The notes beneath the pieces were generated by a model that saw only the letters and a program-made list of their open reading frames with translations, was not told the DNA's origin and ran no database searches. From UPXZ01 sp964345395 (GTDB lineage: Bacteria; Bacteroidota; Bacteroidia; Bacteroidales; Paludibacteraceae): 8,049 bases of DNA. Below are positions 1 through 5,757 of this stretch, piece after piece. Numbering within the stretch: position 1 is the stretch's first letter; each line of letters begins with the position of its first letter. The DNA lies in the NCBI GenBank assembly GCA_964345395.1, contig CAYFRA010000067.1:1-8049 (forward strand). Reading direction: 5' to 3'. Both the position numbers and the translations under genes were made by a program.

Positions 1-151
1 AACTTTCTAACTTTCTTGATTTCAAGTAACAAAGATATACATTTTTAGTTGTTTTTGAGTATTTCACCATGTAATAATCTCCTCAAACCCCTCAAAAGCA
101 ACTTTTAGTTTTTAGTTGTTCACTTTTAGTTTAAAATTATTCGTTAATCAC
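1..151. other. AT-rich intergenic spacer with short repeats
   Basis: Non-coding spacer downstream of uvrB. AACTTTCT is repeated twice in tandem at 1-16. TTTTTAGTTGTT occurs identically at 42-53 and 109-120, and ACTTTTAGTTT at 101-111 and 122-132. A small inverted repeat (CTTGA, 2 nt, TCAAG) lies at 15-26. I see no convincing hairpin plus T-run that would end the uvrB transcript, which runs leftward into this region. The reading is directly from sequence; a function for the repeats is not supported. Confidence 0.6.
30..37 (-). promoter_or_regulatory. Candidate Bacteroidota -7 promoter element, leftward
   Basis: On the minus strand this reads TATCTTTG, an exact match to the Bacteroidota -7 consensus TAnnTTTG. 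No TTG-type -33 element is seen at the usual distance, so the call rests on the -7 box alone. It would drive a gene starting left of position 1. The same octamer occurs upstream of the PspC pair at 2654-2661. Confidence 0.4.
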
Positions 152-2164
152 TTACCTCTTATCACTCACTCCAAGTTCTCCTTCCAAATAGATCATCTCA
201 TCTCGCAAACGTGCGGCTTCTAAAAAGTCCAATGCTTTAGCAGCTTTTTGCATTTCGCGTTTGGTTTTGGCAATTGCTTTTTCCAATTGAGGTTTGCTCA
301 TATATTTCACCACAGGGTCGGCAGCAAAGCTTGTTTTCTCCTCTTTTTCGATGTAAACGCCTTGCTCTTCCAATTTTTTCAGTGAGTTTCTCTCTCCTTT
401 GATGATGGCTTGTGGCTCAATGCCGTGCAGTTCATTGTATCGAAGCTGTTTTTCGCGGCGGCGATTGGTTTCATCGATGGTAAGTTGCATACTGTTTGTT
501 ATTCTATCGGCATACATAATCACTTTCCCATTCAAGTTGCGAGCTGCTCTTCCTGCAGTTTGTGTCAGCGAGCGGTGGTTGCGGAGAAAGCCCTCTTTAT
601 CAGCATCCAATATGGCTACCAACGACACTTCGGGGAGGTCTAAGCCTTCACGTAGTAAATTGACTCCTACCAACACATCATATAAGCCACGCCTCAAATC
701 CTCCATAATTTGTACACGCTCCAAGGTATCTACATCTGAATGAATGTAGTTGCACCGCACACCTGATTTCAAAAGGTAGTCGGTCAATTCTTCAGCCATT
801 CGCTTGGTGAGCGTAGTTACCAAAACCCGTTCATCGGCTTCAGCTCTTTGGGTTATCTCCTCAAGCAAGTCATCAATTTGATTGAGACTGGGACGCACAT
901 CAATGGTGGGATCAAGCAAGCCAGTGGGGCGTATCACTTGGTCAACTACTACACCGTTTGATTTTTCTAACTCGTAGTTGGCGGGCGTAGCACTCACATA
1001 GATGGTTTGTGGAATAAGCGATTCAAATTCATCAAACTTCAGCGGTCGGTTATCCTTGGCGGCATCCAATCTGAAACCGTACTCCACCAAGTTGGCTTTT
1101 CGTGCTTTATCACCGCCATACATAGCGTGCACTTGTGGTATGGTTACGTGGCTCTCATCTACCACCAAGAGAAAATCATCAGGAAAATAGTCTAAAAGCG
1201 TAAAAGGGCGGGAGCCGGGTGCTCGCCCATCAAAATAACGAGAGTAATTTTCAATGCCAGAGCAATAACCCAACTCTTTGATCATCTCCAAATCGTAGTT
1301 TGTGCGTTCGTAGAGTCGTTTGGCTTCATAATCTTTGCCTATGCTTTTGAAGCGATCTACCTCAACAGACAAATCGCTTTCGATCAGCGATATAGCTCGC
1401 TCAATTCGTGGCTTGGTGGTTACGAAAATACTGGCAGGGTAGATTCTAAAACTATCAAAATGATTCAGTATGTGAAAATTAGCAGGTTCGATCGTTTGAA
1501 TTTCATCTATCTCATCGCCCCAAAATATGACACGCAAGATATAATCCGAATATGCCAAAAATATATCTACAGTATCACCTTTTACACGAAAATTACCCCG
1601 ATTCAACTCAATTTCATTACGTGAATAGAGGCTATCTACCAAACTTCTTAAAAACTGATTGCGAACCAATTTTTGACCACGCCGTATCTCAATCATATTT
1701 TCATTGAAATCATCGGGATTGCCCGCACCATAGATGCAAGAGACAGACGAAACGACCAAAACATCTTTTCTTCCCGAAAGTAGGGCAGAGGTGGTGGCAA
1801 GGCGTAGTTTCTCTATTTCATCGTTGATGGAGAGATCTTTTTCGATATAGACGTCAGTAAGGGGTAGGTAAGCTTCAGGTTGATAATAATCATAATAGGA
1901 AACAAAATATTGAACCGAATTATCGGGGAAAAAAGATTGAAATTCGCTATAAAGCTGAGCAGCCAATGTTTTGTTATGACTCAATACCAATGTGGGCTTC
2001 TGAATCTGCTCCACCACATTGGCAATGGTAAAGGTTTTTCCGGAGCCCGTAACTCCCAAAAGGGTTTGGTAGGGGACACCACTCTTCACACCTTCTACCA
2101 ACTGCTTGATGGCTTCGGGTTGATCGCCTGTTGGGCGAAAAGGGGATTTAATTTTGAAGTTCAT
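152..2164 (-). CDS. uvrB: Excinuclease ABC subunit B (UvrB)
   Basis: DNA damage-recognition helicase of nucleotide excision repair. UvrA loads it onto DNA, where it verifies the lesion and recruits the UvrC nuclease in the cytoplasm. The 670 residues match the usual family length. Visible motifs are Walker A GVTGSGKT (37-44), the Tyr-rich beta-hairpin (Y90, Y91, Y93, Y94, Y99) that inserts between strands, SVSCIYG (140-146), the DESH Walker B box (336-339), SATPANYE (391-398), and helicase motif VI QTAGRAARN (535-543). The C-terminal UVR coiled-coil motif that contacts UvrC spans about 626-661. The start is ATG, with an SD-like AGAAAGG 6 nt upstream, unusual for this window. The gene follows two PspC genes by 42 bp on the same strand, so co-transcription is likely. 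No LexA-type operator was recognised. Confidence 0.98.
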   Translation of the reverse strand: MNFKIKSPFRPTGDQPEAIKQLVEGVKSGVPYQTLLGVTGSGKTFTIANVVEQIQKPTLVLSHNKTLAAQLYSEFQSFFPDNSVQYFVSYYDYYQPEAYLPLTDVYIEKDLSINDEIEKLRLATTSALLSGRKDVLVVSSVSCIYGAGNPDDFNENMIEIRRGQKLVRNQFLRSLVDSLYSRNEIELNRGNFRVKGDTVDIFLAYSDYILRVIFWGDEIDEIQTIEPANFHILNHFDSFRIYPASIFVTTKPRIERAISLIESDLSVEVDRFKSIGKDYEAKRLYERTNYDLEMIKELGYCSGIENYSRYFDGRAPGSRPFTLLDYFPDDFLLVVDESHVTIPQVHAMYGGDKARKANLVEYGFRLDAAKDNRPLKFDEFESLIPQTIYVSATPANYELEKSNGVVVDQVIRPTGLLDPTIDVRPSLNQIDDLLEEITQRAEADERVLVTTLTKRMAEELTDYLLKSGVRCNYIHSDVDTLERVQIMEDLRRGLYDVLVGVNLLREGLDLPEVSLVAILDADKEGFLRNHRSLTQTAGRAARNLNGKVIMYADRITNSMQLTIDETNRRREKQLRYNELHGIEPQAIIKGERNSLKKLEEQGVYIEKEEKTSFAADPVVKYMSKPQLEKAIAKTKREMQKAAKALDFLEAARLRDEMIYLEGELGVSDKR

Positions 2165-2170
2165 AGATAG

Positions 2171-2177
2171 CCTTTCT
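2171..2177 (-). promoter_or_regulatory. SD-like site upstream of uvrB
   Basis: On the minus strand AGAAAGG lies 6 nt before the uvrB ATG. Most other starts in this window have only A-rich leaders, so this is the one gene with something close to a Shine-Dalgarno sequence. It supports the chosen start. Bacteroidota generally make little use of SD pairing, so its contribution is uncertain. Confidence 0.35.
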
Positions 2178-2206
2178 CTGCAAGAAGAGCATTTTAACAG
2201 CTGTTT

Positions 2207-2416
2207 TTACTCAACATCTACCTGCTCTCTCGGTATCAAAAGCATCAGTGTCATATAAAAAAGAAAACCGGGGATAAACGCTGTAACAATGGTTAGAAAC
2301 AGGTATATCCCTCGCACATAGCTTGTTTTTATCTCAAAAAAATCAGCTATAGAGCCACATACACCCGCTAAAAGTGTAGAGGATTTCTTTCTTTTTATGG
2401 TTTTGATAGGATTCAT
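2207..2416 (-). CDS. Small PspC-domain membrane protein (second of tandem pair)
   Basis: A 69-residue protein made almost entirely of one PspC domain. The family is named after phage shock protein C, an inner-membrane sensor that in enterobacteria works with PspA and PspB. The domain signature is AGVCGSIADFFEI (about 17-29), followed by a hydrophobic membrane segment (about 36-61) and a positively charged PRE end. The N-terminus is very basic (KTIKRKKSS), as expected for a cytoplasmic side. It begins 4 bp after its paralogue ends and lies 42 bp before uvrB, indicating one transcript. It has diverged from the usual PspC signature more than its neighbour: GS replaces SG, and FFEIKTSYVRG replaces YFGLDATLVRV. 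No PspA or PspB gene is present, so a psp-type envelope-stress role is only inferred from the domain. Confidence 0.85.
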   Translation of the reverse strand: MNPIKTIKRKKSSTLLAGVCGSIADFFEIKTSYVRGIYLFLTIVTAFIPGFLFYMTLMLLIPREQVDVE

Positions 2417-2420
2417 AGCT

Positions 2421-2615
2421 TTATGGCTCCTTCGGCACGATAAGCATCATCACAATGTATGCAATGACACCTGGGAAACCAGCAGAAAGCAGAGTGAGCA
2501 GTGCCCAGCCTACTCTTACCAAGGTTGCATCTAATCCGAAATAGTCGGCCAATCCGCTACAAACACCTGCAAACATAGTGTTTTTTGAACGATATAGTTT
2601 TTTTTCGCTACTCAT
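2421..2615 (-). CDS. Small PspC-domain membrane protein (first of tandem pair)
   Basis: A 64-residue stand-alone PspC domain with a near-canonical signature, AGVCSGLADYFGLDATLVRV (about 16-35). A hydrophobic membrane segment follows (about 37-60), ending in VPKEP. The N-terminus (SSEKKLYRSK) is basic and probably cytoplasmic. Family knowledge links PspC to membrane-stress sensing and, in some bacteria, to regulation through partner proteins; here no partner is adjacent. The ATG is preceded by an A-run and no SD. A TAnnTTTG -7 element about 40 bp upstream makes this the likely first gene of a PspC-PspC-uvrB unit. The aligned signatures of the two PspC proteins suggest they arose by tandem duplication. 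Confidence 0.9.
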   Translation of the reverse strand: MSSEKKLYRSKNTMFAGVCSGLADYFGLDATLVRVGWALLTLLSAGFPGVIAYIVMMLIVPKEP

Positions 2616-2653
2616 TATTTCTGTTTTTTTTATTGATAAATTTTGATTGTTTA

Positions 2654-2661
2654 CAAAGATA
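2654..2661 (-). promoter_or_regulatory. Candidate -7 promoter element for PspC-PspC-uvrB
   Basis: The minus strand reads TATCTTTG, an exact TAnnTTTG match, in the 75-bp gap between the aminotransferase stop and the first PspC start. This predicts a 5' leader of roughly 30 nt. A good TTG -33 element is not visible at the normal spacing, so strength is unknown. Read-through from the aminotransferase is also possible because no terminator separates them. Confidence 0.5.
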
Positions 2662-2690
2662 AGGGTTTATTTGTAATGTGAAAAATTTGT

Positions 2691-3884
2691 TTACTTCAGT
2701 TTTATTAGAGCCTCTTCAATTCTTCTAAATGCCTCTATCAGCTGTTCGTCAGATGTGGCATAAGACATACGAATACAATTTGGGTCACCAAAATCAGTTC
2801 CTCCAACACAGGCTACGTGAGCCTCAGCAAGTAAGAAAAGAGCCAAATCTTCAGGCGTGTTGATGGTGCTATCGTTATATTTCTTTCCAAAATAGTAGCT
2901 ACAATCCGGGAAAATGTAGAATGCTCCTTTGGGTTCGTTTACTTTGAAGCCTTCAATCTTGCGTGCAAGTCCGACTACTAAGTTTTTGCGGCGTTCAAAT
3001 GCGGTTTTCATATCTGTAAGACAAGTTTGATCTCCTCTGTATGCAGCTACAGCAGCCATTTGAGCAATGCTTGATGGGTTAGAAGAATATTGCCCTTGCA
3101 AAGTAACACAAGCATCGGCTATCCACTTCGGACCAGCCATCCACCCCGATCGCCATCCTGTCATTGCATACGCTTTGGAAACACCGTTGATGATAACTGT
3201 TCGATCAAAAACCTCGGGGAAATGTGCTATGCTGATGTGCTTGTCAGCGTAGTTGATATGTTCGTATATTTCATCGGAGACAATGACAATGTTGGGGTGT
3301 TTTGCCAATACATCGACCAAGCTTTTCAGTTCGTCATAAGTATATACACTCCCTGTAGGATTGGATGGTGAGCAAAGCATCAAAGCTTTGGTTTGTGGCG
3401 TGATAGCTTTTTCCAATTGCTCGGCAGTAATCTTAAAATCCGCATCAATGTTGGCGGGTACAATAATGGGTGTACCATCTGCCATTTTCACCATTTCAGG
3501 GTAGCTAACCCAATATGGAGCGGGAATTATCACCTCGTCGCCTCTTCCTATGATAGATAGCAATACGTTTGATAGTGCTTGTTTGGCTCCGTTCGAACAG
3601 ACAATTTGATTGATTGGATAATCGAGTTGGTTCTCAACTCTTAGTTTGTCGCTAATGGCTTGCCGCAGTTCGGGATAACCAGCTACAGGGGTATAGAATG
3701 AATGGTTGTCGTCAATCGCCTTTTTGGCTGCCTCTTTGATGTGGTGGGGTGTAAAAAAATCGGGCTCTCCTACACTCAAACTGATTATATCTACTCCTTG
3801 AGCCTTCAATTCACTGCTTTTTTGTGCCATAGCCAATGTTGCAGATGGTGATAACGAAGCCAATCTTTCTGAAACTTTTAACAT
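2691..3884 (-). CDS. aspC: Class I PLP-dependent aminotransferase, aspartate aminotransferase type Ib
   Basis: Transfers the amino group between aspartate and 2-oxoglutarate to give oxaloacetate and glutamate; cytoplasmic. The 397 residues fit subgroup I-beta. Visible landmarks are SVGEPDF (37-43), NGAKQAL (98-104), YWVSYPEM (124-131), SPSNPTG with PLP-binding N175 (172-178), SDEIYE with D204 (203-208), the Schiff-base lysine K237 in NGVSKAYAMTGWRSGW (233-248), and the carboxylate-binding arginine R372 in IRMSYA. K101 in GAKQAL sits where the Thermus-type enzymes use a lysine to recognise the acidic side chain, which favours aspartate. Some I-beta enzymes also transaminate prephenate, and that cannot be excluded. 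The ATG start has an A-rich leader and a -7 element about 35 bp upstream. The symbol follows common Bacteroidota usage; aspB or aatA are also used for this type. Confidence 0.93.
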   Translation of the reverse strand: MLKVSERLASLSPSATLAMAQKSSELKAQGVDIISLSVGEPDFFTPHHIKEAAKKAIDDNHSFYTPVAGYPELRQAISDKLRVENQLDYPINQIVCSNGAKQALSNVLLSIIGRGDEVIIPAPYWVSYPEMVKMADGTPIIVPANIDADFKITAEQLEKAITPQTKALMLCSPSNPTGSVYTYDELKSLVDVLAKHPNIVIVSDEIYEHINYADKHISIAHFPEVFDRTVIINGVSKAYAMTGWRSGWMAGPKWIADACVTLQGQYSSNPSSIAQMAAVAAYRGDQTCLTDMKTAFERRKNLVVGLARKIEGFKVNEPKGAFYIFPDCSYYFGKKYNDSTINTPEDLALFLLAEAHVACVGGTDFGDPNCIRMSYATSDEQLIEAFRRIEEALIKLK

Positions 3885-3917
3885 AAGGTTCTATTATTTA
3901 GGGTTGGTTTGATGCTA

Positions 3918-3925
3918 CAAAAATA
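3918..3925 (-). promoter_or_regulatory. Candidate -7 promoter element for the aminotransferase
   Basis: The minus strand reads TATTTTTG, matching TAnnTTTG, about 34 bp before the ATG. A TTG on the same strand (plus-strand CAA at 3950-3952) lies 24 nt further upstream. That is slightly longer than the usual -33 to -7 spacing of the Bacteroidota consensus, so the -33 assignment is weak. Confidence 0.5.
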
Positions 3926-4035
3926 GCTAAAAAATTATATTAATAAAAACAATCAGGAAAGATAAAAATCCATATGCCATTTGTAGTTTACAATTGATTT
4001 TTCTGTTAAATAATGTTATTCCAAAGGAGTAAGTG

Positions 4036-4066
4036 TTGTTTTGAAAATTAAGATAGTGTGTCTTTG
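4036..4066 (+). promoter_or_regulatory. Candidate promoter for the T9SS protein gene
   Basis: A TTG at 4036-4038 is separated by 20 nt from TGTCTTTG at 4059-4066. The second box differs from TAnnTTTG at one position (G for A). Spacing fits the Bacteroidota -33/-7 arrangement and gives a leader of about 35 nt. The -7 box overlaps an inverted repeat at 4058-4070. Confidence 0.4.
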
Positions 4067-4070
4067 ACAC
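4058..4070. repeat. Inverted repeat GTGTC-TTT-GACAC over the promoter
   Basis: Perfect 5-bp arms with a 3-bp centre, overlapping the candidate -7 box of the T9SS protein gene. Its position would suit a repressor operator or a 5' stem-loop, but at 13 bp it could occur by chance. Confidence 0.4.
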
Positions 4071-4107
4071 CATAATAATATTACAACTAATTCAATAGAT
4101 TCAAATT

Positions 4108-5277
4108 ATGAAAAAACTAACTACTCTTATTTTAGTGTTTATGAGCTTAATGCTTGTAAATCAGAGTGCCAACGCATTGGTATATACCGTGAAAGTACCC
4201 GATGGCACAAACGCTTGTTACATTACAGGTGAAATGAATGGATGGAATCCTGGCAGTTTGAAAATGACAAAAGTGGATGATAACACATACACCATCGATT
4301 TGCCAGATGCAAAGGAGACACAAAAATACCAATATCTAAGCGGTCCGGATTGGAAATACATCGAGAAAGATGAAAATGGCGATGCAATTGAGGATAGAAC
4401 TTGGAGTGAATTGGACGTGGTGGCACAGTGGTTAGAAACTTTTAAATTAGATGCTCGCGAAGTTACCATCGAAGCTTTGGTGCCTGTAGAGGTGAAAGAG
4501 CTTTATTTGGTAGGTAGTTTTAATGGTTGGAAAAGTCCATCAGAAGAGTTTAAAATGACCTTTGTTGAAGAGCTTGTTGATGGTAAAATTTTCACAATCA
4601 ATGTTTTCAGTGAAGATGCCATCAATATGGAATTTAAATTTGTTGCTGGTCCCGCTTGGGCTTATGAGCAAACAGACCCAACAGACAATTATGTGTTTGG
4701 CACAACAGAAAACACTGTGTCTGTAGTAGTTAATGCATTCAAAGAGTATTTTGATCCTGAAAAAACAGGTACCATCAATATTAAAGTAAATGTGCCAGCT
4801 GGAACAAGCAAAGTCTATTTACAAGGCGACCATTTGGGTTGGGATATGAAGAAAGCTGTTGAAGGTGTTGATAATGGTGATGGAACATTCTCATTTAGTG
4901 TGCCTATGGTAATGTCAATCAGCTACCGTATGTATAATAAACCTGACTGGGGATATCCAGAGGTAGATGAGGAAGGTAAAGAACGTGCTAATCGTGAAGC
5001 GAGCTATCCTGAAGATGCCAATACAGAAATTACTGTTATTGGGTGGAAAAATGTTGATACAGCGGTGTCGAAAGTTGAAGAAGCTACAAACAAAATTTAC
5101 ATTTCTAACAACATATTGACGATTGAAGATGTAAAATCGAGTGTTGAAATATATGATGTAGCCGGCAGAATGATTCAATCTGCAACTGTAAGCGGTACCT
5201 TCAGCTCTGATTATTTGAACAAAGGATTTTACATTGTAAAAATTGACAATGCAAGCACAAAAACATTGATAAGATAA
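4108..5277 (+). CDS. T9SS-secreted protein with three starch-binding-like modules
   Basis: A 389-residue secreted protein of unknown exact function. A Sec signal peptide (1-23, cleaved after ANA) is followed by three related beta-rich modules at about 25-117, 118-212 and 221-314. Each opens with a V-x-VP type strand, then a turn resembling CBM20/CBM48 and AMPK glycogen-binding domains: GEMNGW (41-46), GSFNGW (136-141) and GDHLGW (240-245). Each carries a later tryptophan box: GPDWKY (W83), GPAWAY (W184) and KPDWGY (W281). Downstream NR or DR residues recall the W...NR pattern of CBM20. Residues about 328-389 form a T9SS type A sorting domain (VEIYDVAGRMIQ, then LNKGFYIVKID), which directs transport across the outer membrane. 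Glucan binding is inferred from the fold; there is no catalytic domain. An intrinsic terminator follows directly. Confidence 0.82.
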   Translation: MKKLTTLILVFMSLMLVNQSANALVYTVKVPDGTNACYITGEMNGWNPGSLKMTKVDDNTYTIDLPDAKETQKYQYLSGPDWKYIEKDENGDAIEDRTWSELDVVAQWLETFKLDAREVTIEALVPVEVKELYLVGSFNGWKSPSEEFKMTFVEELVDGKIFTINVFSEDAINMEFKFVAGPAWAYEQTDPTDNYVFGTTENTVSVVVNAFKEYFDPEKTGTINIKVNVPAGTSKVYLQGDHLGWDMKKAVEGVDNGDGTFSFSVPMVMSISYRMYNKPDWGYPEVDEEGKERANREASYPEDANTEITVIGWKNVDTAVSKVEEATNKIYISNNILTIEDVKSSVEIYDVAGRMIQSATVSGTFSSDYLNKGFYIVKIDNASTKTLIR

Positions 5278-5314
5278 TTGATAGATATAGACCTTATGGT
5301 TTAATATGTTTGAT

Positions 5315-5351
5315 AAAAGGCTGTTCGTTTTAGTGGCGAACAGCTTTTTTT
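5315..5351 (+). terminator. Rho-independent terminator after the T9SS protein gene
   Basis: GCTGTTCG (5320-5327) pairs perfectly with CGAACAGC (5337-5344) around a 9-nt loop, followed by seven Ts (5345-5351). The A-run before the stem can pair with part of the T-run. It begins about 40 bp after the stop codon and separates this gene from the SemiSWEET unit. Confidence 0.9.
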
Positions 5352-5366
5352 ATTGAAATTAATTTG

Positions 5367-5374
5367 TACTTTTG
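5367..5374 (+). promoter_or_regulatory. Candidate -7 promoter element for the SemiSWEET unit
   Basis: TACTTTTG is an exact TAnnTTTG match, 27 bp before the ATG at 5402 and just after the terminator. No TTG lies at the standard -33 spacing; the terminator T-run occupies that place. The box covers an in-frame TTG at 5372, which argues against that codon as a start. Confidence 0.5.
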
Positions 5375-5401
5375 CTAATTATATTTAAACAATACACAAA
5401 A

Positions 5402-5746
5402 ATGAATACAGTAGAAATAGTAGGCTTTTCAGCATCCATTCTTTCAATTTTAAATCAATTTCCGCAAGCAATAAAAGTGTTTCGCACAAGAGACACGCAC
5501 AGCATCTCCCTGTTGATGTATATCATCGTAGTTGTCTGTATCAGCCTATGGTTGGTGTATGGACTGATGTTGATGGATGGTCCGCTTATCCTTGCCAATG
5601 CCCTTTCACTCATCCCTATTGTCTATATCTTCATTATGAAATTGACAAACACACTTCGTGGAATTGATAAATTGGGGGATTTAGATAAAGTTTATAATTA
5701 TGGTTTTTCCTCAGACTTTCTTGACTCTTTATCTTCCAGCAACTAA
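5402..5746 (+). CDS. SemiSWEET/PQ-loop family sugar transporter with C-terminal tail
   Basis: A small inner-membrane protein of 114 residues with three transmembrane helices (about 4-23, 34-57 and 60-80). SemiSWEETs work as dimers and move sugars such as glucose or sucrose down their gradient. The PQ motif is in LNQFPQAIKVFRTRDTHSIS (P21, Q22), where the T-x-S-IS pattern after helix 1 is typical. W50 and N66 are spaced like the tryptophan and asparagine that line the sugar pocket in characterised SemiSWEETs. The substrate is inferred from the family only. The ATG at 5402 is preferred over an in-frame TTG at 5372, which lies inside the -7 element and would add a polar decapeptide. Most family members are about 85-95 residues; this one has a hydrophilic tail of about 33 residues ending in a Ser-rich stretch. 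The barrel gene follows 11 bp later. Confidence 0.85.
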   Translation: MNTVEIVGFSASILSILNQFPQAIKVFRTRDTHSISLLMYIIVVVCISLWLVYGLMLMDGPLILANALSLIPIVYIFIMKLTNTLRGIDKLGDLDKVYNYGFSSDFLDSLSSSN

Positions 5747-5757
5747 TATATCTTCTT

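Larger units (their letters stand above)
3885..4107. other. Divergent intergenic regulatory region
   Basis: This 223-bp AT-rich gap separates the leftward aminotransferase from the rightward T9SS protein gene. It contains a -7 element for each direction and a perfect short palindrome over the rightward one. I see no small gene or riboswitch-like structure in it. The central part (about 3930-4030) is simple AT-rich sequence. Confidence 0.6.

Noticed and set aside
1741..2054. Helicase motif VI of UvrB reads LTQTAGRAARN rather than the more familiar LIQTIGRAARN.
   Set aside because: The arginines and glycine are kept, and to my knowledge this variant is normal in Bacteroidota UvrB proteins, so it is not a defect. 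(The motif itself is encoded near 536-562.)
1880..2170. A plus-strand open frame of 96 codons opposite the uvrB 5' end.
   Set aside because: It lies wholly antisense to the conserved Walker A and hairpin region of uvrB and shows no recognisable domain; the same holds for the other antisense frames inside uvrB.
2196..2205. Palindrome AACAGCTGTT just upstream of uvrB as an SOS or other operator.
   Set aside because: A 10-bp palindrome around CAGCTG has no match to a LexA-type box that I know, and it lies at the end of the preceding gene rather than at a promoter.
4147..4469. Minus-strand open frames opposite the T9SS protein gene.
   Set aside because: They overlap the signal peptide and first module of a well-supported secreted protein, and their translations show no family features.
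5372..5401. An in-frame TTG that would start the SemiSWEET ten codons earlier.
   Set aside because: It lies within a TAnnTTTG promoter box, encodes a polar stretch not expected before helix one, and the ATG at 5402 places the PQ motif at its normal position.
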